Source of the DNA: Schauerella fraxinea
GTDB lineage: Bacteria; Pseudomonadota; Gammaproteobacteria; Burkholderiales; Burkholderiaceae_B
Direction of reading: 5' to 3'
Assembly: GCA_030849965.1 (NCBI GenBank)
Contig: JAVDKL010000002.1
Coordinates: forward strand, 620,001-684,000
Length of the DNA stretch: 64,000 nucleotides
Position numbers and translations under genes: made by a program. The stretch's first letter is position 1, and every line of letters starts with the position of its first letter. Positions 55,612-63,136 of this stretch are shown here, in pieces. The notes beneath the pieces are model-generated. The model had not been told where the DNA came from, made no database searches, and worked only from the letters and a program-made list of their open reading frames with translations.

Positions 55612-56379
55612 ATGACTGCTAGCGATCACACCATCCACACCGACACCGACGGCCTGGAAGCAGGCCTGTTCGAGCTGCCGGTAAATGGCGGCACGATGCA
55701 GGCGTACTACGCCGCACCGGCAGGCAACAAGAACGTGCCGGTCGTGCTGGTGGTGCAGGAGATTTTCGGTCTGAACGAGCACACCAAGGATGTGTGCCGC
55801 CGCATCGCCAAACTGGGCTACTTCGCCGTCGGCGCCAATCTGTACCAACGTCAAGGTGCGGCCGAAACGTATACCGATATCCCGAAGCTCATTGCCGAGA
55901 TCGTGGCCAAGGTGCCCGACGAGCAAGTGCTCTCGGACCTGGATTCGAGCGTGTCATGGGCAGCCAAGCAGGGCGCCAATGCGCAGCGCGTGGGCATCAC
56001 CGGCTTTTGCTGGGGTGGCCGACTGACGTGGATGTACGCCGCGCACAATGCCAACGTGCGTGCAGGCGTGGCCTGGTACGGCAAGCTCACGCAGGGCCAC
56101 GGGCCGCTCATCAAGCGCAACGCCGTGGACATCGTGGGTGAGCTGAAGGGCCCGGTGCTGGGCCTGTATGGTGGCCTGGACAAGAGCATTCCGGTGGCGG
56201 ACGTGGAGATCATGCGCGGTAAGCTCAAAGGCGGCAATGAGGCCGCGAAAGCGTCTGAGCTGGTGGTGTATCCCGAATCGGATCACGCGTTTTTTGCCGA
56301 CTACCGCGCGAACTATTGCGAGGCCGATGCGAAGGACGGCTGGCGCCGTCTGACGGATTGGTTCAAACAATTTCTGTAA
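55612..56379 (+). CDS. dienelactone hydrolase family protein
   Basis: Cytoplasmic alpha/beta hydrolase of the carboxymethylenebutenolidase type. The 255-residue protein has the DLH triad: Cys133 in GFCWGGRLTW, an Asp near 187 in GGLDKSIPV and a His near 219 in SDHAFFADYR. Glu50 in VVQEIFGLNEH is the usual activating residue. No chlorocatechol genes are nearby, so the true lactone substrate is unknown. AAAGGAG precedes the ATG. Confidence 0.9.
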   Translation: MTASDHTIHTDTDGLEAGLFELPVNGGTMQAYYAAPAGNKNVPVVLVVQEIFGLNEHTKDVCRRIAKLGYFAVGANLYQRQGAAETYTDIPKLIAEIVAKVPDEQVLSDLDSSVSWAAKQGANAQRVGITGFCWGGRLTWMYAAHNANVRAGVAWYGKLTQGHGPLIKRNAVDIVGELKGPVLGLYGGLDKSIPVADVEIMRGKLKGGNEAAKASELVVYPESDHAFFADYRANYCEADAKDGWRRLTDWFKQFL

Positions 56380-56415
56380 TGCGCGATTGAACGATTGTTT
56401 GTCGTCGTCGCGACG

Positions 56416-56443
56416 AAAGAGGCCCCTCGGGGCCTCTTTTTTT
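56416..56443 (+). terminator. terminator after the dienelactone hydrolase gene
   Basis: AGAGGCCCC (56418-56426) pairs with GGGGCCTCT (56429-56437), followed by seven Ts. Confidence 0.93.
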
Positions 56444-56463
56444 GATCGATGTTGATGTTGAGC

Positions 56464-56562
56464 GCTTGTGCGGTGCTGAAGATGCGTGTGCGATGCTGAA
56501 GACAGCTCGCGCTGTGCTGAGGATGCTCGTGCGATGCCGAATGCCCGCGCGTTCCTGAAGGC
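56464..56562 (+). repeat. five-copy degenerate 20-bp tandem repeat
   Basis: Units of the form GCTYGTGCGRTGCTGAAGAT recur with their C(T/C)GA core at 56476, 56496, 56517, 56537 and 56555 (steps 20, 21, 20, 18). It follows the terminator and lies before the end of the convergent ankyrin gene. Confidence 0.75.
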
Positions 56563-56607
56563 TTCAGTCGCCGCGACATGACGGCGTGACGACTCAGCGT
56601 TTTTACA

Positions 56608-57285
56608 TCAACCCTTTGCACCGGCTTGCAGGAGCAGCGTCTCGATCGCGTGATAGCCGCGTTGGTGGGCATGCTGCAGCGGCGTCACGCCCTCGCCATC
56701 GGCGAGATTCACATCGGCGTGCGCGTCGAGCAGGTCCCGTACGATCTCGACATGCCTGGGTCCGCCGTCGCTCAGGATGATGGCTTCGAGCAGTGCCGTC
56801 CAATGCAGGTTATTGACGTGATTGACGTCGGCACCGGCTGCGATCAGGATGCGGACGGTTTCGGCATGGCCGCGCTCCGACGCCGGGATGATCGCCGTGC
56901 CGCCGAAGCGATTGGTGCTTTTAAGATCGGCGCCATGCGCGAGCGTCAGGTTCAGGATATCGTTGTGGCCGCGCGCACCGGCATACAGATAAGGGCTGTC
57001 GTTGATCTTGTCTTTGGCATTCACGTCTGCACCGCCCTCGATCAATACCCGCGCCGCCTCCACATGATTGGCATGCGTGGCGATCAGCAGCGCTGTTTCT
57101 CCCTTGGCATTGCGTGCGTCGATGGGCGCGCCTTTTTCGAGCAGCCCGCGAATCTTTTCGGCATGGCCAAGCGCTGCGGCCTGATGCAGTTCGGTTTCCC
57201 GCTCGCCACTCGCTGCGGTGGCGGGCGTGACCACAAACATCGCAATGGCCACACCAAAGCAAATCGATATGCGCTCCAACAGCAT
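56608..57285 (-). CDS. secreted ankyrin-repeat protein
   Basis: A 225-residue precursor with an N-terminal signal peptide (MLLERISICFGVAIAMFVVT, cleavage near TAASG) and at least five ankyrin repeats. Examples are TELHQAAALGHAEKIRGLLE, KGETALLIATHANHVEAARV and TALLEAIILSDGGPRHVEIV. Ankyrin proteins of this kind usually bind a protein partner in the periplasm; none is suggested here. The ATG at 57285 follows AAGGAG; the frame runs further upstream without the signal. Confidence 0.87.
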   Translation of the reverse strand: MLLERISICFGVAIAMFVVTPATAASGERETELHQAAALGHAEKIRGLLEKGAPIDARNAKGETALLIATHANHVEAARVLIEGGADVNAKDKINDSPYLYAGARGHNDILNLTLAHGADLKSTNRFGGTAIIPASERGHAETVRILIAAGADVNHVNNLHWTALLEAIILSDGGPRHVEIVRDLLDAHADVNLADGEGVTPLQHAHQRGYHAIETLLLQAGAKG

Positions 57286-57361
57286 GTGCGTGTCTCCTTG
57301 ATGGGTTGAATGATGCATCAAGAATATCGCGTCCAAACGGCGTGCGCTCGACGCAGCCGCG

Positions 57362-58378
57362 TTAAGGATGCGCGCCGGCTTCGCTATCCAGATGCGCCAT
57401 TTGTGCCGCGGCATAGCGGTCGCCGGCCGCCGTGCCTTTGGGCACTGCCGCTTCGATCGCCGCCAGATCGCCGGTCGTCAGATCGAGCGTGAGGCTTCCC
57501 AAGGCTTCGGTCAGACGATCGCGGCGACGTGCGCCGACCAACGGCACGATGTCGATCCCTTGCGCAGCCACCCAGGCAATCGCCACCTGCGCCACGCTCA
57601 CACCCTTGGCATCGGCGATCTTGCGCAAGGCGTCCACCAGTGCAAGGTTGCGTTCGACGTTGCCGTCCTGAAAGCGCGGGCTGTGCGCCCGGAAGTCTCC
57701 TGGGCCGCTCGCGCTGTCTTTTTGCCAATGGCCGCTGATGAGACCGCGCGACAGCACGCCGTAGGCGGTGATGCCGATGCCCAGATCGCGGCAGGTGGCG
57801 AGGATGCCGTCTTCAATACCGCGCGAGATCAGCGAATACTCGATCTGCAGATCGGCGATGGGATGCACCGTGGCCGCGCGCTTGATGGTGTCCGAGCCCA
57901 TTTCGGACAGACCGACATGACGGACGTAGCCGGCTTTCACCATGTCGGCGATGGTGCCTACCGTGTCTTCGATCGGCACGTTTGGATCCAGGCGGGCAGG
58001 GCGGTACACGTCGATATAGTCCACGCCCAAACGGGTGAGGCTATGCGCCAGAAAATTCTTGATGGCTTGTGGACGGCCGTCGTAGCCAATCCAGCCGCCA
58101 GCCGGGTCGCGCAGCGCGCCGGTCTTGACGCTGATGATGAGATTGTCGCGTTGCGTGCTCGACATGCCGCCGATGGCCTCGCCGATCAACATCTCGTTGT
58201 GGCCCATGCCATAGAAGTCGCCGGTATCCAGCAACGTGATGCCGGCGTCGAGCGCCGCATGAATCGTGGCGATGCTTTCCGCGCGGTCAGAGGGACCGTA
58301 CATCCCCGACATGCCCATGCATCCCAAACCCAGTGCCGATACGGCCGGACCGGTTGCACCTAATTGGCGTTGTTCCAT
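57362..58378 (-). CDS. aldo/keto reductase
   Basis: NADPH-dependent TIM-barrel oxidoreductase (AKR13-like). The 338-residue protein has the catalytic Asp and Tyr in LLDTGDFYGMGHNE and a Lys in IISVKTG. The normally invariant active-site His is replaced: the strand reads YIDVYRPARLDPNVPIED, where relatives have QHR. Some family members share this form. Divergent from a LysR regulator 130 bases away that probably controls it. Confidence 0.88.
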   Translation of the reverse strand: MEQRQLGATGPAVSALGLGCMGMSGMYGPSDRAESIATIHAALDAGITLLDTGDFYGMGHNEMLIGEAIGGMSSTQRDNLIISVKTGALRDPAGGWIGYDGRPQAIKNFLAHSLTRLGVDYIDVYRPARLDPNVPIEDTVGTIADMVKAGYVRHVGLSEMGSDTIKRAATVHPIADLQIEYSLISRGIEDGILATCRDLGIGITAYGVLSRGLISGHWQKDSASGPGDFRAHSPRFQDGNVERNLALVDALRKIADAKGVSVAQVAIAWVAAQGIDIVPLVGARRRDRLTEALGSLTLDLTTGDLAAIEAAVPKGTAAGDRYAAAQMAHLDSEAGAHP

Positions 58379-58469
58379 GAGACTGCTCCTTGATGGGTTG
58401 GCGCGTCGGACGACGACCGATGGCGGTATTGTGCGCGTCGCGTGCTTCCAGATAAACGTGCTAATTTAA

Positions 58470-58481
58470 GAATAATTATTC
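58470..58481. promoter_or_regulatory. palindrome in the AKR-LysR divergent region
   Basis: GAATAATTATTC is a perfect 12-base palindrome in an AT-rich patch 28 bases before the LysR start. Its position and symmetry suit a LysR binding site; it could also overlap promoter elements. Confidence 0.5.
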
Positions 58482-58508
58482 AGAATGCGATAACAATAAA
58501 GGCGCTCC

Positions 58509-59405
58509 ATGGATCAGTTGCAGGCCATGCGTATCTTCAGCCGCGTGGCGGAGCAATCAAGCTTCACCCTTGCGGCCGAACAAATGAATTTGCCGCGTGC
58601 GGGCGTTACGCTCGCCATTCAGCAACTGGAAAAGCATGTGGGTGCGCGCTTGCTTCATCGCACCACGCGCAAGGTCACACTCACCAGCGAGGGGGCGGCT
58701 TACTACGACAGTTGCCGGCGGGTGCTCACTGAGGTGGATGCAGCGGATGCGTTGTTTCCGTCGGCATATCAGTCTCCGCGCGGGCCCGTGCGCATCGATT
58801 TGCCCGAGCGCCTTGCGCGCTTGAAAATCGTACCGGCGCTAGGGGATTTTCACGCGAAGTATCCCGACATCGAATTACGCATCAGCGTGACCGATCGCAT
58901 CGTCGACATGATCGACGAAGGCATTGATTGCGTAATCCGGGTGGGTGAACTCACCGACTCGCGCCTGGTGGCCAAGCGCATCGCCATGCTGGGCCAGATC
59001 ACAGTCGCCTCGCCGACGTATCTGCAGCGCTGCGGCACACCTGAAACGCTGGACGATCTGTCGCGGCATGCGGCCGTCAATTTCTTTTCCAATCGCACGC
59101 GGCGCGATCTGGACTTCGAGTTTGAAGAGGGGGGCGTGGCGCGCAATATCCGCATGCGCGGTGCGGTATCGGTGAGCAGTGCCGAGGCTGGCGTGGCCTG
59201 CTGCCTGGCGGGCTTGGGGATTGCACAGGCGCCTTCGAGCGGACTTGCCGGTCATGTCGCCCGCGGCGAATTGGTTCGGGTCCTGGCCGACTATGCCGTG
59301 CCGCCGATGCCGCTTTCGGTGGTGTATGGCCATCAGCGGCATCTGGCACCGCGGGTGCGGGTGTTCGTGGATTGGGTGAGTGAATTGTTGAGTGATGTGC
59401 AGTGA
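58509..59405 (+). CDS. LysR-family transcriptional regulator
   Basis: A 298-residue regulator with the helix-turn-helix at about residues 18-37 (SSFTLAAEQMNLPRAGVTLA) and a CrgA-like effector domain (GPVRIDLPERLARLKIVPAL, then VSSAEAGVACCLAGLGIAQA). Divergent from the aldo/keto reductase, its likely target. Its stop codon is the end of the first unit of a short direct repeat. Confidence 0.92.
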   Translation: MDQLQAMRIFSRVAEQSSFTLAAEQMNLPRAGVTLAIQQLEKHVGARLLHRTTRKVTLTSEGAAYYDSCRRVLTEVDAADALFPSAYQSPRGPVRIDLPERLARLKIVPALGDFHAKYPDIELRISVTDRIVDMIDEGIDCVIRVGELTDSRLVAKRIAMLGQITVASPTYLQRCGTPETLDDLSRHAAVNFFSNRTRRDLDFEFEEGGVARNIRMRGAVSVSSAEAGVACCLAGLGIAQAPSSGLAGHVARGELVRVLADYAVPPMPLSVVYGHQRHLAPRVRVFVDWVSELLSDVQ

Positions 59406-59423
59406 CGCGGTGATGTGCAGTGA
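59392..59423 (+). repeat. short direct repeat across the LysR stop codon
   Basis: GTGATGTGCAGTGA occurs at 59392-59405 and 59410-59423, an 18-base step. The first copy ends with the LysR TGA. Looser GTGATG motifs continue to the hslR start. Confidence 0.65.
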
Positions 59424-59483
59424 TGCCGTGGACGTCCGTGGCGGCACGTGATGAAGTGATGCTGAAATAGATGTGAGGTGATG

Positions 59484-59867
59484 ATGGCGAACAAGCTTCG
59501 AATCGATAAATGGCTATGGGCGGCGCGGTTTTACAAAACCCGCAGCCTGGCAGCGCAAGAAGTAGGACGCGGGCGCGTGCTGGTCAATGGCCAGGTGGCC
59601 AAGCCCGCGCGCGAAGTGGGCGTGGGCGATCTGGTGAGCGTGCATAAAGAGCCGCCGGCCATGGAGGTATGCGTGTGCGGGATCAGCAACATGCGCGGTC
59701 CGGCGACCGTGGCGCGGCAACTCTACGAAGAAACCAACGACAGCGTAGCCAAGCGTGAAGCGGCCGCAGAGATGAGGCGCTTGGCGCCTGAACCGGCGGC
59801 GGATATCGCGGCGGGGAGGCCAACCAAACGCGATCGGCGGTTGATTGATTTCGTGCGAGGAAAGTGA
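59484..59867 (+). CDS. hslR: S4-domain RNA-binding protein, Hsp15 (HslR) family
   Basis: Hsp15 binds free 50S subunits carrying stalled peptidyl-tRNA. The 127-residue protein has the S4 fold at residues 5-60 (RIDKWLWAARFYKTRSLAAQ, GRVLVNGQVAKPAREVGVGD) and a basic C-terminus. Of three closely spaced starts, the ATG at 59484 fits best with GTGAGG upstream. Confidence 0.92.
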   Translation: MANKLRIDKWLWAARFYKTRSLAAQEVGRGRVLVNGQVAKPAREVGVGDLVSVHKEPPAMEVCVCGISNMRGPATVARQLYEETNDSVAKREAAAEMRRLAPEPAADIAAGRPTKRDRRLIDFVRGK

Positions 59868-59943
59868 GGGGTTCGTGCGCTGCGTTCGGGGGCGCACACG
59901 TGAGCAGCGAAGCGCTGCAGAAGACCAACCCCCAAGGCCGCGC

Positions 59944-60711
59944 TCAGTGCGCCGCCGCCTCCTGCATCAATACGCCGTGGATGTATTCGCCGGCCTCTGA
60001 AATGTCGCGGCGGATGGCGTGCGCCATGGCGGGCGCATCGCGGTTGGCCAGCGCCGTCACCGCTTCTGCGTGATGGTCCGCGGCTTTCAGATGCGGCACG
60101 TATTCGGGCAACACCATGTTGAGCACCGGCCCGCATCGCAACCAGAGCGTTTCGATGCTGTCCTGGATCACGTCCAGGCGGCTCAAGCCATAAATATGAA
60201 AATGAAACTGGCGATGCACGTCGAGATAACCCTGACGGGGCTCTGCATCGATTAATCGCGCCATCTCGGCGTGTAGTTCGCGCAGCCGGCGCACGTCGGC
60301 ATCGCTCGCGTGGGCGACGGCTTCGAAGGCCGCGCGCGATTCCAGTTCGGCACGCATGATCACAAGCTGGCGAAAGATGCCCGCATCGACGTGGGGCACG
60401 ATCGCGCCGCCGCCTTGACCGCCGGTGCCGCGCTCCAGCACCCGCTCGGCAGTCAGACGATTGACCGCGTCCCGCACCGGCGTCAAGCTGATTCCCAGCT
60501 CGGCCGCGACTTCGCGCAACACGATGCGATGGCCGGGCGCGTAGCGCCCGTTCAACAGTGCTTCACGTAGCGCGGCGTATGCGCGATCCCACAGCGTTTC
60601 CCGATCGAGCGGTCGCAAGATCGACGGCTTGCGCGCCGGCTCAACACTGATGGCGGGGGGAAGTGCGGGCACGGCGGGTCCTCTTGCTCTGGTTCGATTC
60701 ATTGGCGTCAT
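59944..60711 (-). CDS. GntR/FadR-family transcriptional regulator (FCD type)
   Basis: A 255-residue regulator with a winged helix at about residues 38-105 (LWDRAYAALREALLNGRYAP, LREVAAELGISLTPVRDAVN) and an all-helical FCD ligand domain. The metal-type residues are in LDVHRQFHFHIYG and ADHHAEAVTAL. It is divergent from the Bug/enolase/FAH operon, whose sugar-acid-like substrate or an intermediate is its likely effector. A start at 60702 is also possible. Confidence 0.9.
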   Translation of the reverse strand: MTPMNRTRARGPAVPALPPAISVEPARKPSILRPLDRETLWDRAYAALREALLNGRYAPGHRIVLREVAAELGISLTPVRDAVNRLTAERVLERGTGGQGGGAIVPHVDAGIFRQLVIMRAELESRAAFEAVAHASDADVRRLRELHAEMARLIDAEPRQGYLDVHRQFHFHIYGLSRLDVIQDSIETLWLRCGPVLNMVLPEYVPHLKAADHHAEAVTALANRDAPAMAHAIRRDISEAGEYIHGVLMQEAAAH

Positions 60712-60755
60712 TCTCTCATTTGCCTGCTGCGGCGCAGAATCGAAAGTTGTTTGTT

Positions 60756-60771
60756 ATTCGTTATAACGAAT
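60756..60771. promoter_or_regulatory. perfect 16-bp palindrome, candidate GntR operator
   Basis: ATTCGTTATAACGAAT is fully symmetric and lies between the divergent GntR gene and the transporter operon it probably controls. Length and position suit a FadR-subfamily dimer site. Confidence 0.75.
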
Positions 60772-60856
60772 GATAGGATGATTGCACAATAGTTCAAAAC
60801 AGCCCTGAGAGGCAGTGATGAAGCGCCCTCATGGCGACTTTCGGAGGAGACCGAAA

Positions 60857-61825
60857 ATGTCCGTTCTGTCCAAGTTCGTGGTGGGCGCTGTATTGGCCTG
60901 CTCATTGCCGCTGGCGCATGCCGCGGATAAGTCGTTTCCTTCGCGAGAGATTCGGTTCGTGGTGCCGTGGAATGCCGGCGGCTCGAACGATATCGCCGCG
61001 CGCATGCTGCAGCAGTTGATCAGCGAACAGGGCGTGACGGTGGTGGTGGAGAATGCGCCGGGCGCTACAGGTGCGATCGGCATGACCAAAGTGGCCAACG
61101 CCACACCGGATGGCTACATGGTGGGCATGGGCACCAGCTCGACGCTGGCGCAGATCGCGCAAAAGCTCACCCCGTTGAAGAACGAGCAGTTCAGTCATAT
61201 CGCGCGCGTGTCGACCGATCCGTTGATGCTGCTCGTGCCGGCCGATGGGCCCGACACGATCGAGGCCTTTTTGGCCGATATGAAAAAGAACGCCGGCAAG
61301 GTGTCGATCGGCACACCGGGCAACAACAATCTCAATCACATCTTCGCCGAGATGACGGCACGCGCCGCAGGCGTGGCTTACGTGAACGTGCCGTATCCCG
61401 GCGGTTCGCGCGTGATCGCGGATCTGGCCGGCAAGCAGATCAATGCAGGGGTGCTGAAGCCGTCTGAGAGCAAGCCGCAGATCGATGCCAAGTATGTGAA
61501 GCCGATCGGCGTGTTTGCCGATGAACGCCTCGCGCTCTATCCCGACGTGCCCACCTTCAAGGAAAAGGGCTACGACGTTTTCCCGTATGGCCCGCTGGTG
61601 CAGATGGCCTATGTGGTGGCGCCCGCAGGCATTCCCGATGATGTGCGGCAACGTCTGATCGCGATCTTCGATCGTGCCATCCAGAGCGACAAGTTCAAGA
61701 CCTTTGCCCAGCAAAACGGTTTTCTGGTCGACAACGTATCGGGCGCCGCACTCGATCGCGAAGTGCACGACGTGCAGGGCACGCTCAACGACGTGGCCTC
61801 GAAAGTGTTCGTCACCGCCAAATAA
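60857..61825 (+). CDS. tripartite tricarboxylate transporter substrate-binding (Bug) protein
   Basis: Periplasmic receptor of 322 residues with a signal peptide (FVVGAVLACSLPLAHAAD). Family blocks are FPSREIRFVVPWNAGGSND, VVVENAPGATGAIGMTK, TPDGYMVGMGTSS and APAGIPDDVRQRLIAIFDRA. The ATG at 60857 follows GGAGGAGA. It is first in the operon with an enolase-superfamily enzyme and an FAH-family enzyme, so its ligand is probably a sugar acid or related hydroxy acid. TctA/TctB genes are not in view. Confidence 0.92.
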   Translation: MSVLSKFVVGAVLACSLPLAHAADKSFPSREIRFVVPWNAGGSNDIAARMLQQLISEQGVTVVVENAPGATGAIGMTKVANATPDGYMVGMGTSSTLAQIAQKLTPLKNEQFSHIARVSTDPLMLLVPADGPDTIEAFLADMKKNAGKVSIGTPGNNNLNHIFAEMTARAAGVAYVNVPYPGGSRVIADLAGKQINAGVLKPSESKPQIDAKYVKPIGVFADERLALYPDVPTFKEKGYDVFPYGPLVQMAYVVAPAGIPDDVRQRLIAIFDRAIQSDKFKTFAQQNGFLVDNVSGAALDREVHDVQGTLNDVASKVFVTAK

Positions 61826-61990
61826 CGTTGCACGTCCAGTGCTGTTTTCTGGCGCTGCACTTCTGGTGCTCTCTTTTAACGCTGCCTCTGGGTTGACGCG
61901 GCCGGTCAGGTTACGCAGCCCGCCCGGTCACGCTGCCCCTTTGTTAATCGGCTGCCCTTTGCGCCACGCCGCCCATCACGCGAGGAAATT
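61826..61990 (+). other. spacer with loose repeats before the enolase-superfamily gene
   Basis: 165 bases with recurrent GCTGC/GCTGCAC motifs (around 61841, 61854, 61881, 61932, 61951) that resemble the gene-end repeats elsewhere but with irregular spacing. No terminator with a T-tract is seen, so read-through to 61991 is likely. Confidence 0.4.
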
Positions 61991-63133
61991 GTGAGTCTGA
62001 TCAAAAAAATAACGTGTCATGTCGTCAGTGCCCCGGTCGAACGTCCGTTTACGTCATCGCGGGGATGGTTGTACAAGCAGCGCGGCTCGTGCATCGTCGA
62101 AATCGAAACGGCGGACGGCGTCGTGGGATGGGGCGAATGCTATGGCCCATCGCAGGTGGCGCGTGCCTATATCGAGTCGCAATATGGGCCGCGCATCATC
62201 GGGCGCGATGCGTTCGATGTGGAGGTGATCTGGGAAGATCTCTATAACCGCATCAAGGACTACGGCAGCAAGGGCATGGCGATCTCCGCGTTGAGCGGCA
62301 TCGATATCGCCCTCTGGGACATCATCGGCAAGGTCTGCGGCAAGCCGATTCACAAGCTGATCGGCGGTGCCCATCGCACCGAGGTGCAGTCCTACGCGAC
62401 CGGCCTGTATTTCATCGACATGGACCGCTTGATCGAAGAGGCGGTGGAAGAGGCGCAGGAGTACGTTGCGCAGGGATTCACGGCGATCAAAATGAAAATC
62501 GGCCTGGGGTCGCCCAAGCTCGATATCGAACGGGTGCGCGCGGTGCGCGAGGCGATCGGGGGCGACGTGCGCTTGATGGTGGACGCCAATCATTGCTTTA
62601 CGGTGCCGGCCGCGATCAAGTTGGGACGCGAGCTGGAAAAGCTGGACGTGGACTGGTTTGAAGAACCCATTTCGCCCGAAGACTTGGACGGGTATGTCGA
62701 AGTGACGCGGGCGTTGGACATGGCGGTGGCCGGGGGCGAAAACGAGTTTACGCGCTGGGGCTTTCGCGACATCGTCACGCGCAAGGCCATGGATATCGTG
62801 CAGCCCGACGTATGTGCCGCCGGCGGCATCAGCGAGTGCCGCAAGATCGCGACGCTCGCCGCTGCCCATGGTGTGGAGTGCGTACCGCATGCCTGGGGTT
62901 CGGCCATTGGCTTGGCGGCCACCCTGCATTTCCTGGCCGCGCTGCCCGATCAACCGCCGAGCTTCCGGCCGATGCCGCCACTGCTCGAATTCGAGCAATG
63001 CGAAAACCCGTTCCGAGATTTGCTCACGGTGGATCCCATCGTTCAGGTGCGCGGCATCGTGCAGATCCCGACCGCGCCGGGTTTGGGCATCGAAGTCAAA
63101 CGCGATGTGCTCGATCGCTACCGGGTGGTGTGA
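61991..63133 (+). CDS. enolase-superfamily dehydratase/racemase, mandelate racemase subgroup
   Basis: Mg2+-dependent TIM-barrel enzyme that removes a proton alpha to a carboxylate. The 380-residue protein has all expected residues: K167 and K169 (TAIKMKIG), metal ligands D198 (VDANHCF), E224 (FEEPISP) and E250 (AGGENEF), and the base H300 (PHAWGSAIG). The K and H pair indicates the MR subgroup, often sugar-acid dehydratases. The start is a GTG at 61991 behind GAGGAAATT. It ends three bases before the FAH gene. Exact substrate not predictable. Confidence 0.9.
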   Translation: MSLIKKITCHVVSAPVERPFTSSRGWLYKQRGSCIVEIETADGVVGWGECYGPSQVARAYIESQYGPRIIGRDAFDVEVIWEDLYNRIKDYGSKGMAISALSGIDIALWDIIGKVCGKPIHKLIGGAHRTEVQSYATGLYFIDMDRLIEEAVEEAQEYVAQGFTAIKMKIGLGSPKLDIERVRAVREAIGGDVRLMVDANHCFTVPAAIKLGRELEKLDVDWFEEPISPEDLDGYVEVTRALDMAVAGGENEFTRWGFRDIVTRKAMDIVQPDVCAAGGISECRKIATLAAAHGVECVPHAWGSAIGLAATLHFLAALPDQPPSFRPMPPLLEFEQCENPFRDLLTVDPIVQVRGIVQIPTAPGLGIEVKRDVLDRYRVV

Positions 63134-63136
63134 CCT

